From Isoetes taiwanensis (lineage: Eukaryota > Streptophyta > Lycopodiopsida > Isoetales > Isoetaceae), in contig JAJEKV010000051.1 of the NCBI GenBank assembly GCA_021234155.1, positions 7,166,761-7,230,760 of the forward strand: 64,000 nt of DNA, written 5' to 3'. Shown here piece after piece: positions 36,309-48,226 of the stretch. A program made the position numbers and the translations under genes. The stretch's first letter is position 1, and the number at the start of each line of letters is the position of its first letter. The notes below the pieces were generated by a model that was given only the letters and a program-made list of their open reading frames with translations, searched no databases and had not been told where the DNA came from.

Positions 36309-37050
36309 TTGATTGTTGAGACTTGTTTTAGTCGCAGTCCTAATTCCATAGGTATCGCGTCTGCTGCTATCGCCTTTTTTCATGGCTTGGTCAACTTCCC
36401 GTCTCCTTGCTCTGCGCCCCTTCCTACCTTAGTTCGTCAAGCGGCCCCACGTGTCCATAGCCCTTCACAAGTGCGTCTACCATTGACTGCGGCTCACGTT
36501 CGCCAAATCATTTCAGTACTTGCCCCGTCACAAGCCCATTGGCGTGGTATTATGAAAGCATGCGCTTTGCTGGTTTCCTTCGTATCTCTGAGGCCTTGCA
36601 TCTGAATTGGCGCGATCTTTCTTTTTTTCCCGATCACGTCCAGTTGTTTATCCGCAAATCCAAGTGCGACCAAGCTGCTGCCGGTCAGGAAGTCCTCATT
36701 GCTCGCACCTTTTCTCCCTCATGTCCGGTGATGTTACTGCAACGTTTATTGTCTGCCTGTCAGGTGGTCCGCTTTTTCGCTCTTCCTTAGCTTCCTCCCG
36801 CCCGTTGTCATATGCCGCTGCCCGTTCCTGGTGGTTTGAGTCTTTGCGTCTGATCGGCTTGGAGCCTCGGGCGTTTGGCACCCATGCAGGACGTAGGGGG
36901 GGCACCACCGCCGCTGCTGCTTCTTCCGTCCCTTCGGACTTTGTCCGTTCCCATGGACGTTGGCACTCTGCCTCCTCCCATTCGCGCTATATTCTTCCCA
37001 ATGTTCAGGAGCGCCTCATTGTGTCTCGCCACCTTTGGTCTTTGAGGTAG
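36309..37050 (+). other. Unit 4 tyrosine recombinase region (fossil)
   Basis: The catalytic pattern of a tyrosine recombinase is visible: RISEALHLNWRD (first Arg, near 36580), THAGRRGGT (H-x-x-R box, near 36880), GRWHSASSHSRYI with the candidate catalytic Tyr near 36990. This enzyme class inserts DNA circles by exchange at a short core and leaves no target duplication. The region ends about 50 bases before the unit's right end. It lies in more than one frame. Confidence 0.85.
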
Positions 37051-37468
37051 GTTCCTCTTCTATCGGCCACTTGTTGTGTCTTAGGATCCATCCTAGGAAT
37101 GCTTCGGTTCTATTGCGCTAGCAATAGAACCGCCATTCCTTGGATGGGGATGCCACCTCAGCTCCTTCCCCTTTTTATAGCCCATTTTTCCTTTTCTTTG
37201 GTTATCGGCGTTCTCCTTGGGCTTTTCTCCTAGTTACGGTCGCCTCTACCTAGTTTCCCGCCCCCCCTCCCTCTCAGTCGGTTTGCATGGCTTGACGGTT
37301 TGTTTGGTCTCTTTATTCATTCTCGGCGTGGCCTTTGTCGCCTCCGAGGCGGTACCAACCGGTCGTTTCGGTCATTTGGCCTTTTTCTTCTTCGTACCGG
37401 TTGGTCGACCGTCCTATTCGCTCGGCGTGGCCCTGCGGCCTCCGAGTTGTCTTTTCCATCATATCTGG

Positions 37469-40057
37469 TGTAACGGTCCTAGGCCCTAAGACTGCAGCAT
37501 TGGTACTGCACATAAAGCATATATCTAATAGATTGGGATATATGCATGGCATATATCCACATAAGCAAAGCCACATAAGCAAAGCTATAAAAAGGGAAAA
37601 ATTGTAGAAGAGGGCTTTTGTTGGTGGTACGTGAGGTTTCTTTTGCAAGAGGAGCTCCAGAAGGGATTTGAGTTGCAGAGGAGCCGGAGGAGGCTATCTG
37701 GAGGCAAGAGCTGGCATAGAACGGCATCAATCTATTCATTCAGGTGGGGTTGAAATTCTAATTTTTAGGATTCAAGTTATGGCTTGCATAGGCTGCCAGG
37801 AATCAATCTGTACATGCTTTGGATGGTAGATTTCTTCTGTGTTAGCTGTTAGCTACGGTTGGAATTGCTAAGGCTCTAGTAAAGCCTATGAGACGAGATT
37901 GAATATGCAGGTATCTTAGAATTAATTGAGGTGTTCCATAGAGCAACATGGCAGAAATTACAGGGCTTAGGAAAGCTTGAAAGATAGATTGGATTTGTTC
38001 TCGTGGGACCGGATAAAATATAAGAGGAGCGCATAAGAAAAAGGGTGTCGATTGCTGCATCGGGCCAGGGATCATATGCCTAGATCGGGCTGGAATTTCA
38101 TGAAAAGGGCCGATTTGGGCCATAGAAGGACTGAGCCGTCCTTGGCAAAGCGTGAATCGAGGAGATCAAGGGTTTTCCGGAGCTGCCGAACTAAATCCAA
38201 CGGCCTCCCCGATTGATACAACAAGAGGTCGAAATTGCTCCTAAGGAGCCGGATTGGGGTTTAACAGAGAAATTATATGTGCAGAGTTTTGGAGCTGCCA
38301 CAAAACCGCCACAAGATCGGTCGAACACTTGGAAACGACACGGAATGGGTCGATTTGAGCCCTGGAACATGTCGATTTAGTTATGGGTCACCAGTATAGG
38401 GAGGATCGATGCAGGAATCAAAGCCCAAAGAGGCCGAAGTCTCTATTTTCGTTCCTGTAACTTTTGGGTTTTGTTTCTGTTTTCTTTGTTGTTTATATTT
38501 GGAGTTCACTTTGTTGTCAAATTGTTTGCATATTAAATTACAAAGCTAAATAACCAAGGATATAGTTGGCTTGCATTTTGGCTTAAGGCAAAGGAAGGAT
38601 TTAGCCGTGTAAGAGATCCGAGCATGAAGATTGGGGAGAATAATTATGAGAAGTAAGAATAACATCAAGAATGAATAAATGTTTAATTTATAATTAGATA
38701 ACTAAGGTAATTGTACCGGCTTGCTCCTAGAGATGGGGCTTGCCTGGGAGCTGCTGGACGGAAGTTTCAGGCAGTTGAGGTCAGGGGACCCCATAGATTT
38801 TTAAGCAGGAAAAGCGTAAGTTGGAGCGCCGGTTTGAATGCTAATTAATTCATTAGCTAAGAAGTGGAACTTTAATATTAAAATCTTGAAACCATATCTA
38901 AGGAAGCTTAACTAAATAATATGGTGAAGTGAGTACTGCATCGACCTTATAGGGGTGGTTTGGGCACGCTACATCAACGTTTGAGTAGTCATTATGGTTT
39001 TCATCATCGATTTAGCTACATCGGCATGGTTAGGTTGTATGGGCAACCTCGACAAGGGCTAAGAGTATGATCTAGGCACATTTATAGTAAATTCTCTAAT
39101 GAACACACATGTTATGGTCTTTGAATTGTTCCACTGTTGTTCTTGATATTATGTATGTACTTGGAACCTCCGGGGTCGGACTTCCGGGTTCGGTGGCCTG
39201 GGTAGTTCCGCATTCTCATGTCATCTCGTGTTCTTTGTATCTATGCTCAGGTGACCGGGCGTGGCTTCCTCACGGGCGTAGCTTCCGGTGAGGTTGCACG
39301 CCAACTCCCGCGGACTCCATGGTAAGAGGTCCTCCGGCGCCCGGACGTGGGCTGGGAAGGGTATGCGATACGCAGGTTCACCCCACCAACTCAGCGGGCC
39401 AACGGGCTCGGAATGTGAGCTGGCGGGCATTTTCTCACGCTAATGGGGCTGCATGTAGGCCGGGCCGAGCTTCCCATTGTCCCGGAGCTTTGTTATGTTG
39501 TTTTGGTACTTTGGCTTTGTGTTCTTTGCTCTGGACTCTTATGGTACTTCTTTTGTTGTCATTGTCTAGCACTGCACCATAGTCTCTTGTATATTTGGAA
39601 TTGTCTATGTTCTTGTTATCCAAGATGCCCGAGTGTTTCCATGTATGCAAAGAAGAGCTCACGGGATCCCCACTTAGTCACGAGGACTAACCCGGTGAGT
39701 GCATGTGCGGTGAACCCGCAAGGTGGCGGTCAAGTTGATGGTGGCAATGTGGCCGGGAATCGTGCTTGAGTTCTAGAGCTAGCAGTTTCTGTTGATTTGC
39801 TCAGTGCTATTGTGCATGTATATTTATAACACATTGTGAATATTTGAGCTATTGATTTGCTCAGTTAGAACTTGGAATATAAAAGCTTATGAATATGTTG
39901 AATGCCTGAACCAGGGTTGTTTGTTGAGCCTAAACTGTGGATTTAAATTTCAAAGGAAGATCTAACTCTTCACCTAAATTCACATGTATATAAATCTAGT
40001 TGTAAGTCGGACAAGATCCCGAGTTGCCCGGAGGGTCAACTCGGCAGGCTCGTCACA
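37469..40057 (+). repeat. TR-GAG LTR 1
   Basis: 2589 bp. A TATA box (TATAAAAAGG) at 37585-37594 lies only about 120 bases from the LTR start, so most of the LTR would be transcribed leader (R/U5). Confidence 0.9.
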
Positions 40058-40059
40058 AT

Positions 40060-40071
40060 TGGTATCAGAGC
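40060..40071 (+). other. Primer-binding site, first internal region
   Basis: TGGTATCAGAGC, complementary to the 3' end of plant initiator tRNA-Met, two bases after the LTR end. Confidence 0.9.
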
Positions 40072-40165
40072 GTGTTGGATCTTAGTGGGAGTTTGAGAAT
40101 GGTTCATGCTCTTGAAGTGGGTTGTTAATGTTTCTATTGTCTATGTGCAGACTAGTAAGAGATCA

Positions 40166-41443
40166 TGGATGCTGATGGTGCTAGTAGTGCAGGGGGAGAT
40201 GGAGCCGATGGAGCTCCGTGATGTAACTAGTATCCCCGCAAGCTATTCAAAGAAGCCTTGCAGCAGAAAGTGCATCGTGATCGAAGAGTGAGGCGAGAAA
40301 GCCATTGATAAGGTGTTAAAGGACACAAAAGAGAAGTGTTCACTGTGTGAGAACACAACAGGGATGATCTTTGATGCCCGGCCCGCGGGGTAGAGTTTTA
40401 TTTTGATCCGATCAAAGCACGTGATTCTGCGGAAGGCTTTGCTTGCTCGTGCAATGTTAGGAGGCTTTGCAAGAGTTTGGTGGGAGACATGTCCGATTGA
40501 TCCGGGGAAGACTCCAAAGGTGCTACATGGGCTGATTTTAAGACCGCTTTTGAGGGTCATTTCACACCTCCGTGGTACAAGGTTGAGAAGATGAACGAAG
40601 TTCTTCGATTGTGTACTGACGCACAAGAGAGTGCATTATAATGAAAGGTTTAGAAGGTTGCAGCCTCATTGTCCCGTTATGGATAAAGTCAAAGCGGTTC
40701 TAGATTTGTGAAGGGTCTTCATGTGGATATCAAAAGCGATGTCGTCGAGTTGCTTATAAGGACCTTGAGGAGGTTGTTGGGATTGCCAAAAGCCGAGACG
40801 ATTTGGCGAGAAAGCTACATTAGAAACCCAAAGGAAGAGATGTGCACCTTCCTCTTGGCCACCTGAGAATTCGTGATGGTCAAGACGATCATTTAGAGGG
40901 GAGCCATCTGCTAGTCCATCTGTGGAGGTTCAGAGCAACAATATGAGGAACCGGGCAAGTAGTAGCCAGATTGAAGGTAGTAAGTTACCTCCTCGGCTCA
41001 CAGACGAGGAAAGGCAGCGGTGCTTTGATGAGGGGCGTTGCTTCCGTTGTAGGGCAACAGGCCACACAAGAAACAATTGCCCAAGATTTGGCAAGATTGA
41101 GGGACGAAGTTCCTCAATGCCCATGGATTCACAACAGCTAGATAGAAGTGCCATGGGACCAGAGCGATCCAATCGATATCCAAATGCTGGTAGAGGCAGA
41201 GGCCGTGGAGAACCTCGCTCGAATCAAAGGGAGCGCCAGCCTGACGAAAGATGGGGTACGGATGATAGAATCATTGAGCGAAGGCAGCCGGGTGGTGAAG
41301 CTAGAGCTGCCGCAGTGATGGATCTTCCGCAACACCAAATGGTTGTGTACGCCGCCGAAGCTCCACGTGATAGAGCGCAAGAAGCTTCTCAGAGTGCATT
41401 CCGTAAGGGTCATGATGGTTTTGCTTTTGTCTCATTGTTGTAG
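40166..41443 (+). other. Gag region of TR-GAG unit 1 (broken fossil)
   Basis: Aligns along its length with the intact copy at 44246-45529, including the zinc knuckle and Arg/Gly-rich tail (about 40922-41443 still open). It is interrupted in its first two thirds. Confidence 0.85.
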
Positions 41444-41548
41444 CAGTCTGTGTATCTTGCTTTAGATTGCTGGTGCAAATTTTCAGTAAGCATGACAGCT
41501 CCTAGGATCGACCCATGAGGACATGGGTTGAATTTTAGAAGGGGAGAT

Positions 41549-44138
41549 TGTAACGGTCCTAGGCCCTAAGACCGCAAAGATTGGTAATGCACATAAAGCA
41601 TATATCTAATAGATTGGGATATATGCATGGCATATATCCACATAAGCAAAGCCACATAAGCAAAGCTATAAAAAGGGAAAAATTGTAGAAGAGGGCTTTT
41701 GTTGGTGGTACGTGAGGTTTCTTTTGCAAGAGGAGCTCCAGAAGGGATTTGAGTTGCAGAGGAGCCGGAGGAGGCTATCTGGAGGCAAGAGCTGGCATAG
41801 AACGGCATCAATCTATTCATTCAGGTGGGGTTGAAATTCTAATTTTTAGGATTCAAGTTATGGCTTGCATAGGCTGCCAGGAATCAACTGCATATGCTTT
41901 GGATGGTAGATTTCTTTACGTGTTAGCCGTTAGCTACGGTTGGAATTGCTAAGGCTCTAGTAAAGCCTATGAGACGAGATTGAATATGCAGGTATCTTAG
42001 AATTAATTGAGGTGTTCCATAGAGCAACATGGCAGAAATTACAGGGCTTAGGAAAGCTTGAAAGATAGATTGGATTTGTTCTCGCTGGGACCGGATAAAA
42101 TATAAGAGGAGCGCACAAAGAAAAGGGTGTCGATCGCTGCATCGGGCCGGGGATCATATGCCTAGATCAGGCTGGAATTTCATGAAAAGGGCCGATTTGG
42201 GCCATAGAAGGACCGAAGCCGCCCTTGGCGCCGGTGAATCTGGGAGATCAAGGGTTTTCCGGGAGCTGCCGAACTAAATCCAACGGCCTCCTGATTGATA
42301 CAACAAGAGGTGAAATTGCTCCTAAGGAGCCGGATTGGGGTTTAACAGAGAAATTATATGTGCGAGTTTTGGAGCTGCCACAAAACCGCCAAAGATGTCG
42401 GTCGAGAACACTTGGAAACGACACGGAATGGGTCGATTTGAGCCCGAACATGTCGATTTAGTTATGGGTCACCAAGATAGGGAGGATCGATGCACGGGAA
42501 TCAAAGCCCAAAGAGGTCAAGTCTCTATTTTTCGTTCTGTAACTTTTGGGTTTTGTTTACATTTTTCTTTGTTGTTTATATTTGGAGTTCACTTTGTTGT
42601 CAAATTGTTTGCATATTAAATTACAAAGCTAAATAACCAAGGATATAGTTGGCTTGCATTTTGGCTTAAGGCAAAGGAAGGATTTAGCCGGCAGAAGAGA
42701 TCCGAGCATGAAGATTGGGGAGAATAATTATGAGAAGTAAGAATAACATCAAGAATGAATAAATGTTTAATTTATAATTAGATAACTAAGGTAATTGTAC
42801 CGGCTTGCTCCTAGAGATGGGGCTTGCCTGGGAGCTGCTGGACGGAAGTTTCAGGCAGTTGAGGTCAGGGGACCCCATAGATTTTTAAGCAGGAAAAGCG
42901 TAAGTTGGAGGCGCCAGTTTGAATGCGCAATTAATTCATTAGCTAAGAAGTGGAACTTTAATATTAAAATCTTGAAACCATATCTAAGGAAGCTTAACTA
43001 AATAATATGGTGAAGTGAGTACTGCATCGACCTTATAGGGGTGGTTTGGGCACGCTACATCAACGTTTGAGTAGTCATTATGGTTTTCATCATCGATTTA
43101 GCTACATCGGCATGGTTAGGTTGTATGGGCAACCTCGACAAGGGCTAAGAGTATGATCTAGGCACATTTATAGTAAATTCTCTAATGAACACACATGTTA
43201 TGGTCTTTGAATTGTTCCACTGTTGTTCTTGATATTATGTATGTACTTGGAACCTCCGGGGTCGGACTTCCAGGTTCGGTGGCCTGGGTAGTTCCGGCAT
43301 TCTCATGTCATCTGTGTTCTTTGTATCTATGCTCTGTGACACCGGGCGTGGCTTCCTCACGGGCGTAGCTTCCCGGTGAGGTTGCACGTCAACTCCTGTG
43401 ACTCCATGGTAAGAGGTCCTCCAGCGCCAGACGTGGGCTGGGAAGGGTATGCGCATACGAGGTTCACCCCACCAACTCCGCCAACGGGGCTCGGAATGTG
43501 AGCTGGCCGGGCATTTCTCTGCTAACAGGGCCTGCATGTAGGCTGGCTGAGCTTCCCATTGTCCCGGAGCTTTGTTATGTTGTTTTGGTACTTTGGCTTT
43601 GTGTTCTTTGCTCTGGACTCTTATGGTACTTCTTTTGTTGTCATTGTCTAGCACTGCACCATAGTCTCTTGTATATTTGGAATTGTCTATGTTCTTGTTA
43701 TCCAAGATGCCCGAGTGTTTCCATGTATGCAGCAGCAGCTACGGGATCCCCACTTAGTCACGAGGACTAACCCCAGTGAGTGCATGTGCAGTGAACCCGC
43801 AAGGTGGCGGTCAAGTTGATGGTGGCAATGTGGCCGGGAATCGTGCTTGAGTTCTAGAGCTAGCAGTTTCTGTTGATTTGCTCAGTGCTATTGTGCATGT
43901 ATATTTATAACACATTGTGAATATTTGAGCTATTGATTTGCTCAGTTAGAACTTGGAATATAAAAGCTTATGAATATGTTGAATGCCTGAACCAGGGTTG
44001 TTTGTTGAGCCTAAACTGTGGATTTAAATTTCAAAGGAAGATCTAACTCTTCACCTAAATTCACATGTATATAAATCTAGTTGTAAGTCGGACAAGATCC
44101 CGAGTTGCCCGGAGGGTCAACTCGGCAGGCTCGTCACA
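41549..44138 (+). repeat. TR-GAG LTR 2 (shared middle LTR)
   Basis: 2590 bp, preceded by the polypurine tract at 41537-41547; TATA box at 41667-41676. It serves as 3' LTR of the first unit and 5' LTR of the second. Confidence 0.9.
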
Positions 44139-44140
44139 AT

Positions 44141-44152
44141 TGGTATCAGAGC
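44141..44152 (+). other. Primer-binding site, second internal region
   Basis: TGGTATCAGAGC, identical in sequence and spacing to the first copy. Confidence 0.9.
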
Positions 44153-44245
44153 GTGTTGGATCTTAGTGGGAGTTTGAGAATGGTTCATGCTCTTGAAGTG
44201 GGTTGTTAATGTTTCTATTGTCTATGTGCAGACTAGTAAGAGATC

Positions 44246-45529
44246 ATGGATGCTGATGGTGCTAGTAGTGCAGGGGGAGATGGAGCCGATGGAGCTCCAG
44301 ATGTAACTAGTATCCTGCAAGCTATTCAGCAAGCCTTGCAGCAGAGTGCATCGCATCAGAAGAGTGAGGCTGAGAAAGCCATTGATAAGGTGTTAAAGGA
44401 CACCAAAAGAGAAGTGTTCACAGGTGAGAACACAACAGGGGATGATGCTGATGCCTGGCTCCGTGGGGTAGAGTTTTATTTTGATCTGATCAAAGCACAG
44501 GATTCTGTGAAGGCTTTGCTTGCTCAGGCAATGTTAGGAGGCTTTGCAAGAGTTTGGTGGGAGACATGTCTGATTGATCTGGGGAAGACTCCAGTGCAGG
44601 CTACATGGGCTGATTTTAAGACCGCTTTTGAGGGTCATTTCACACCTCCAGGGTACAAGGTTGAGAAGATGAACGAGTTCTTCGATTGTGTACAGACGGG
44701 CACAGTAGCAGATTATAATGAAAGGTTTAGAAGGTTGCAGCCTCATTGTCCTGTTATGGATAAAGTCAAGCTGTGTTCTAGATTTGTGAAGGGTCTTCAT
44801 GTGGATATCAAAAGTACGATGTCAGGAGTTGCTTATAAGGACCTTGAGGAGGTTGTTCGGATTGCCAAAAGCCGAGAGACAGATTTGGCAGAGAAAGCTA
44901 CATTAGAAACCCAAAGGAAGAGACAGGCACCTTCCTCTTGGCCAGCTGAGAATTCGTATGGCCGAAGACGATCATTTAGAGGGGAGCCATCTGCTAGTCC
45001 ATCTGTGGAGGTTCAGAGCAACAATATGAGGAACCGGGCAAGTAGTAGCCAGATTGAAGGTAGTAAGTTACCTCCTCGGCTCACAGACGAGGAAAGGCAG
45101 CGGTGCTTTGATGAGGGGCGTTGCTTCCGTTGTAGGGCAACAGGCCACACAAGAAACAATTGCCCAGTATTTGGCAGTATTGAGGGACGTAGTTCCTCAA
45201 TGCCCATGGATTCACAACAGCTAGATAGAAGTGCCATGGGACCAGAGCGATCCAATCGATATCCAAATGCTGGTAGAGGCAGAGGCCGTGGAGAACCTCG
45301 CTCGAATCAAAGGGAGCGCCAGCCTGACGAAAGATGGGGTACGGATGATAGAATCATTGAGCGAAGGCAGCCGGGTGGTGAAGCTAGAGCTGCCGCAGTG
45401 ATGGATCTTCCGCAACACCAAATGGTTGTGTACGCCGCCGAAGCTCCACGTGATAGAGCGCAAGAAGCTTCTGTAGTGCAGATTCCAGGTAAGGGTCATG
45501 ATGGTTTTGCTTTTGTCTCATTGTTGTAG
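44246..45529 (+). CDS. Gag protein of the TR-GAG element, 427 aa
   Basis: Open from the first ATG about 108 bases after the LTR to a stop about 105 bases before the next LTR. The N-terminus is Gly/Ala/Asp-rich and followed by a Gln/Lys helical stretch. The retrotransposon gag domain covers about residues 75-200 (FARVWWET and FKTAFEGHFTPPGY are typical of Ty3/gypsy gag). A zinc knuckle, CFRCRATGHTRNNC, lies near residues 295-308, and an Arg/Gly-rich basic tail follows. Gag would package element RNA into particles; the enzymes must come from another element. It appears whole. Confidence 0.9.
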   Translation: MDADGASSAGGDGADGAPDVTSILQAIQQALQQSASHQKSEAEKAIDKVLKDTKREVFTGENTTGDDADAWLRGVEFYFDLIKAQDSVKALLAQAMLGGFARVWWETCLIDLGKTPVQATWADFKTAFEGHFTPPGYKVEKMNEFFDCVQTGTVADYNERFRRLQPHCPVMDKVKLCSRFVKGLHVDIKSTMSGVAYKDLEEVVRIAKSRETDLAEKATLETQRKRQAPSSWPAENSYGRRRSFRGEPSASPSVEVQSNNMRNRASSSQIEGSKLPPRLTDEERQRCFDEGRCFRCRATGHTRNNCPVFGSIEGRSSSMPMDSQQLDRSAMGPERSNRYPNAGRGRGRGEPRSNQRERQPDERWGTDDRIIERRQPGGEARAAAVMDLPQHQMVVYAAEAPRDRAQEASVVQIPGKGHDGFAFVSLL

Positions 45530-45634
45530 CAGTCTGTGTATCTTGCTTTAGATTGCTGGTGCAAATTTTCAGTAAGCATGACAGCTCCTAGGATCGACCC
45601 ATGAGGACATGGGTTGAATTTTAGAAGGGGAGAT

Positions 45635-48226
45635 TGTAACGGTCCTAGGCCCTAAGACTGCAGCATTGGTACTGCACATAAAGCATATATCTAATAGATT
45701 GGGATATATGCATGGCATATATCCACATAAGCAAAGCCACATAAGCAAAGCTATAAAAAGGGAAAAATTGTAGAAGAGGGCTTTTGTTGGTGGTACGTGA
45801 GGTTTCTTTTGCAAGAGGAGCTCCAGAAGGGATTTGAGTTGCAGAGGAGCCGGAGGAGGCTATCTGGAGGCAAGAGCTGGCATAGAACGGCATCAATCTA
45901 TTCATTCAGGTGGGGTTGAAATTCTAATTTTTAGGATTCAAGTTATGGCTTGCATAGGCTGCCAGGAATCAATCTGTACATGCTTTGGATGGTAGATTTC
46001 TTCTGTGTTAGCTGTTAGCTACGGTTGGAATTGCTAAGGCTCTAGTAAAGCCTATGAGACGAGATTGAATATGCAGGTATCTTAGAATTAATTGAGGTGT
46101 TCCATAGAGCAACATGGCAGAAATTACAGGGCTTAGGAAAGCTTGAAAGATAGATTGGATTTGTTCTCAGGCTGGGACCGGATAAAATATAAGAGGAGCA
46201 GACAAGAAAAGGGTGTCGATTGCTGCATCGAAGCCAGGGATCATATGCCTAGATCAGGCTGGAATTTCATGAAAAGGGCCGATTTGGGCCATAGAAGGAC
46301 TGAGCTGTCCTTGGCAGCGGTGAATCTGGGAGATCAAGGGTTTTCCGGAGCTGCCGAACTAAATCCAACGGCCTCCTGATTGATACAACAAGAGGTCGAA
46401 ATTGCTCCTAAGGAGCCGGATTGGGGTTTAACAGAGAAATTATATGTGCAGAGTTTTGGAGCTGCCACAAAACCGCCACAAAGATGTCGGTCGAACACTT
46501 GGAAACGACCGGAATGGGTCGATTTGAGCCTGGAACATGTCGATTTAGTTATGGGTCACCAAGATAGGGAGGATCGATCACGAGGGAATCAAAGCCCAAA
46601 GAGGCCGAAGTCTCTATTTTCGTTCTCAGAACTTTTGGGTTTTGTTTCATTTTTCTTTGTTGTTTATATTTGGAGTTCACTTTGTTGTCAAATTGTTTGC
46701 ATATTAAATTACAAAGCTAAATAACCAAGGATATAGTTGGCTTGCATTTTGGCTTAAGGCAAAGGAAGGATTTAGCCGGCAGAAGAGATCCGAGCATGAA
46801 GATTGGGGAGAATAATTATGAGAAGTAAGAATAACATCAAGAATGAATAAATGTTTAATTTATAATTAGATAACTAAGGTAATTGTACCGGCTTGCTCCT
46901 AGAGATGGGGCTTGCCCGGGGAGCTTCGGACGGAAGTTTCGTGCAGCTTGAGGTCGGGGGACCCCATAGATTTTTAAGCGAGGAAAAGCGTAAGTTGGAG
47001 CGCCGGTTTGAATGCTTAATTAATTCATTAGCTAAGAAGTGGAACTTTAATATTAAAATCTTGAAACCATATCTAAGGAAGCTTAACTAAATAATATGGT
47101 GAAGTGAGTACTGCATCGACCTTATAGGGGTGGTTTGGGCACGCTACATCAACGTTTGAGTAGTCATTATGGTTTTCATCATCGATTTAGCTACATCGGC
47201 ATGGTTAGGTTGTATGGGCAACCTCGACAAGGGCTAAGAGTATGATCTAGGCACATTTATAGTAAATTCTCTAATGAACACACATGTTATGGTCTTTGAA
47301 TTGTTCCACTGTTGTTCTTGATATTATGTATGTACTTGGAACCTCCGGGGTCGGACTTCCAGGTTCGGTGGCCTGGGTAGTTCCGGCATTCTCATGTCAT
47401 CTGTGTTCTTTGTATCTATGCTCTGTGACACCGGGCGTGGCTTCCTCACGGGCGTAGCTTCCCGGTGAGGTTGCACGTCAACTCCTGTGACTCCATGGTA
47501 AGAGGTCCTCCAGCGCCAGACGTGGGCTGGGAAGGGTATCTTGCGATCTGAGGTTCACCCACCAACTCAATGGGGCTCGGAATGTGAGTGGGCAGGGCAT
47601 TTCTCGCTAATCGTGGGCGCATGTAGGTCGGTTGAGCTTCCCATTGTCCCGGAGCTTTGTTATGTTGTTTTGGTACTTTGGCTTTGTGTTCTTTGCTCTG
47701 GACTCTTATGGTACTTCTTTTGTTGTCATTGTCTAGCACTGCACCATAGTCTCTTGTATATTTGGAATTGTCTATGTTCTTGTTATCCAAGATGCCCGAG
47801 TGTTTCCATGTATGCGCGGCGGCAGCTCACGGGATCCCCACTTAGTCACGAGGACTAACCCCAGTGAGTGCATGTGCAGTGAACCCGCAAGGTGGCGGTC
47901 AAGTTGATGGTGGCAATGTGGCCGGGAATCGTGCTTGAGTTCTAGAGCTAGCAGTTTCTGTTGATTTGCTCAGTGCTATTGTGCATGTATATTTATAACA
48001 CATTGTGAATATTTGAGCTATTGATTTGCTCAGTTAGAACTTGGAATATAAAAGCTTATGAATATGTTGAATGCCTGAACCAGGGTTGTTTGTTGAGCCT
48101 AAACTGTGGATTTAAATTTCAAAGGAAGATCTAACTCTTCACCTAAATTCACATGTATATAAATCTAGTTGTAAGTCGGACAAGATCCCGAGTTGCCCGG
48201 AGGGTCAACTCGGCAGGCTCGTCACA
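45635..48226 (+). repeat. TR-GAG LTR 3
   Basis: 2592 bp, preceded by the polypurine tract at 45623-45633; TATA box at 45752-45761. It is followed directly by the TCTGG target duplication and the remainder of array unit 5. Confidence 0.9.

Larger units (their letters stand above)
30564..37097 (+). mobile_element. Array unit 4: coding tyrosine-recombinase retroelement (6.5 kb, broken)
   Basis: Left end with palindrome, about 0.9 kb of non-coding leader, then gag-like, reverse transcriptase-RNase H and tyrosine recombinase regions, and the right end TATCGGCCACTTGTTGTG to CCATCCTAGG. No integrase, protease or chromodomain is seen, and no methyltransferase-like segment is obvious between RNase H and recombinase, which is closer to the Ngaro layout than to DIRS1. 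A stretch at about 31500-31535 repeats part of the short units' left half, recalling the split or internal repeats of this order. Broken, with a handful of disruptions, though some frame changes may be natural overlaps in this order. Confidence 0.85.
37469..48226 (+). mobile_element. TR-GAG type LTR element in three-LTR tandem form
   Basis: Three LTRs of about 2590 bp (37469, 41549, 45635) alternate with two internal regions of about 1.5 kb that hold only a gag gene, with no protease, reverse transcriptase or integrase. LTRs start TGTAACGG and end GTCACA. TCTGG duplicates flank the whole composite (37464-37468 and 48227-48231). Each internal region begins two bases after the LTR with TGGTATCAGAGC, the standard initiator tRNA-Met primer site, and ends with an AGAAGGGGAGA polypurine tract. 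Gag-only plant elements are known as TR-GAG and depend on another element's enzymes. The first internal copy is broken, with roughly ten or more disruptions; the second looks whole. LTRs are nearly identical apart from patterned mismatches, so the insertion is young. Confidence 0.9.

Noticed and set aside
43235-43705. Minus-strand frames starting MDNKNIDNSKYT present in each TR-GAG LTR
   Set aside because: They repeat because the LTR repeats; no domain is visible and the frame ends differ between copies.
37469-48226. Reading the three-LTR region as two independent insertions
   Set aside because: Only one pair of TCTGG duplications flanks the whole and none flanks the middle LTR.
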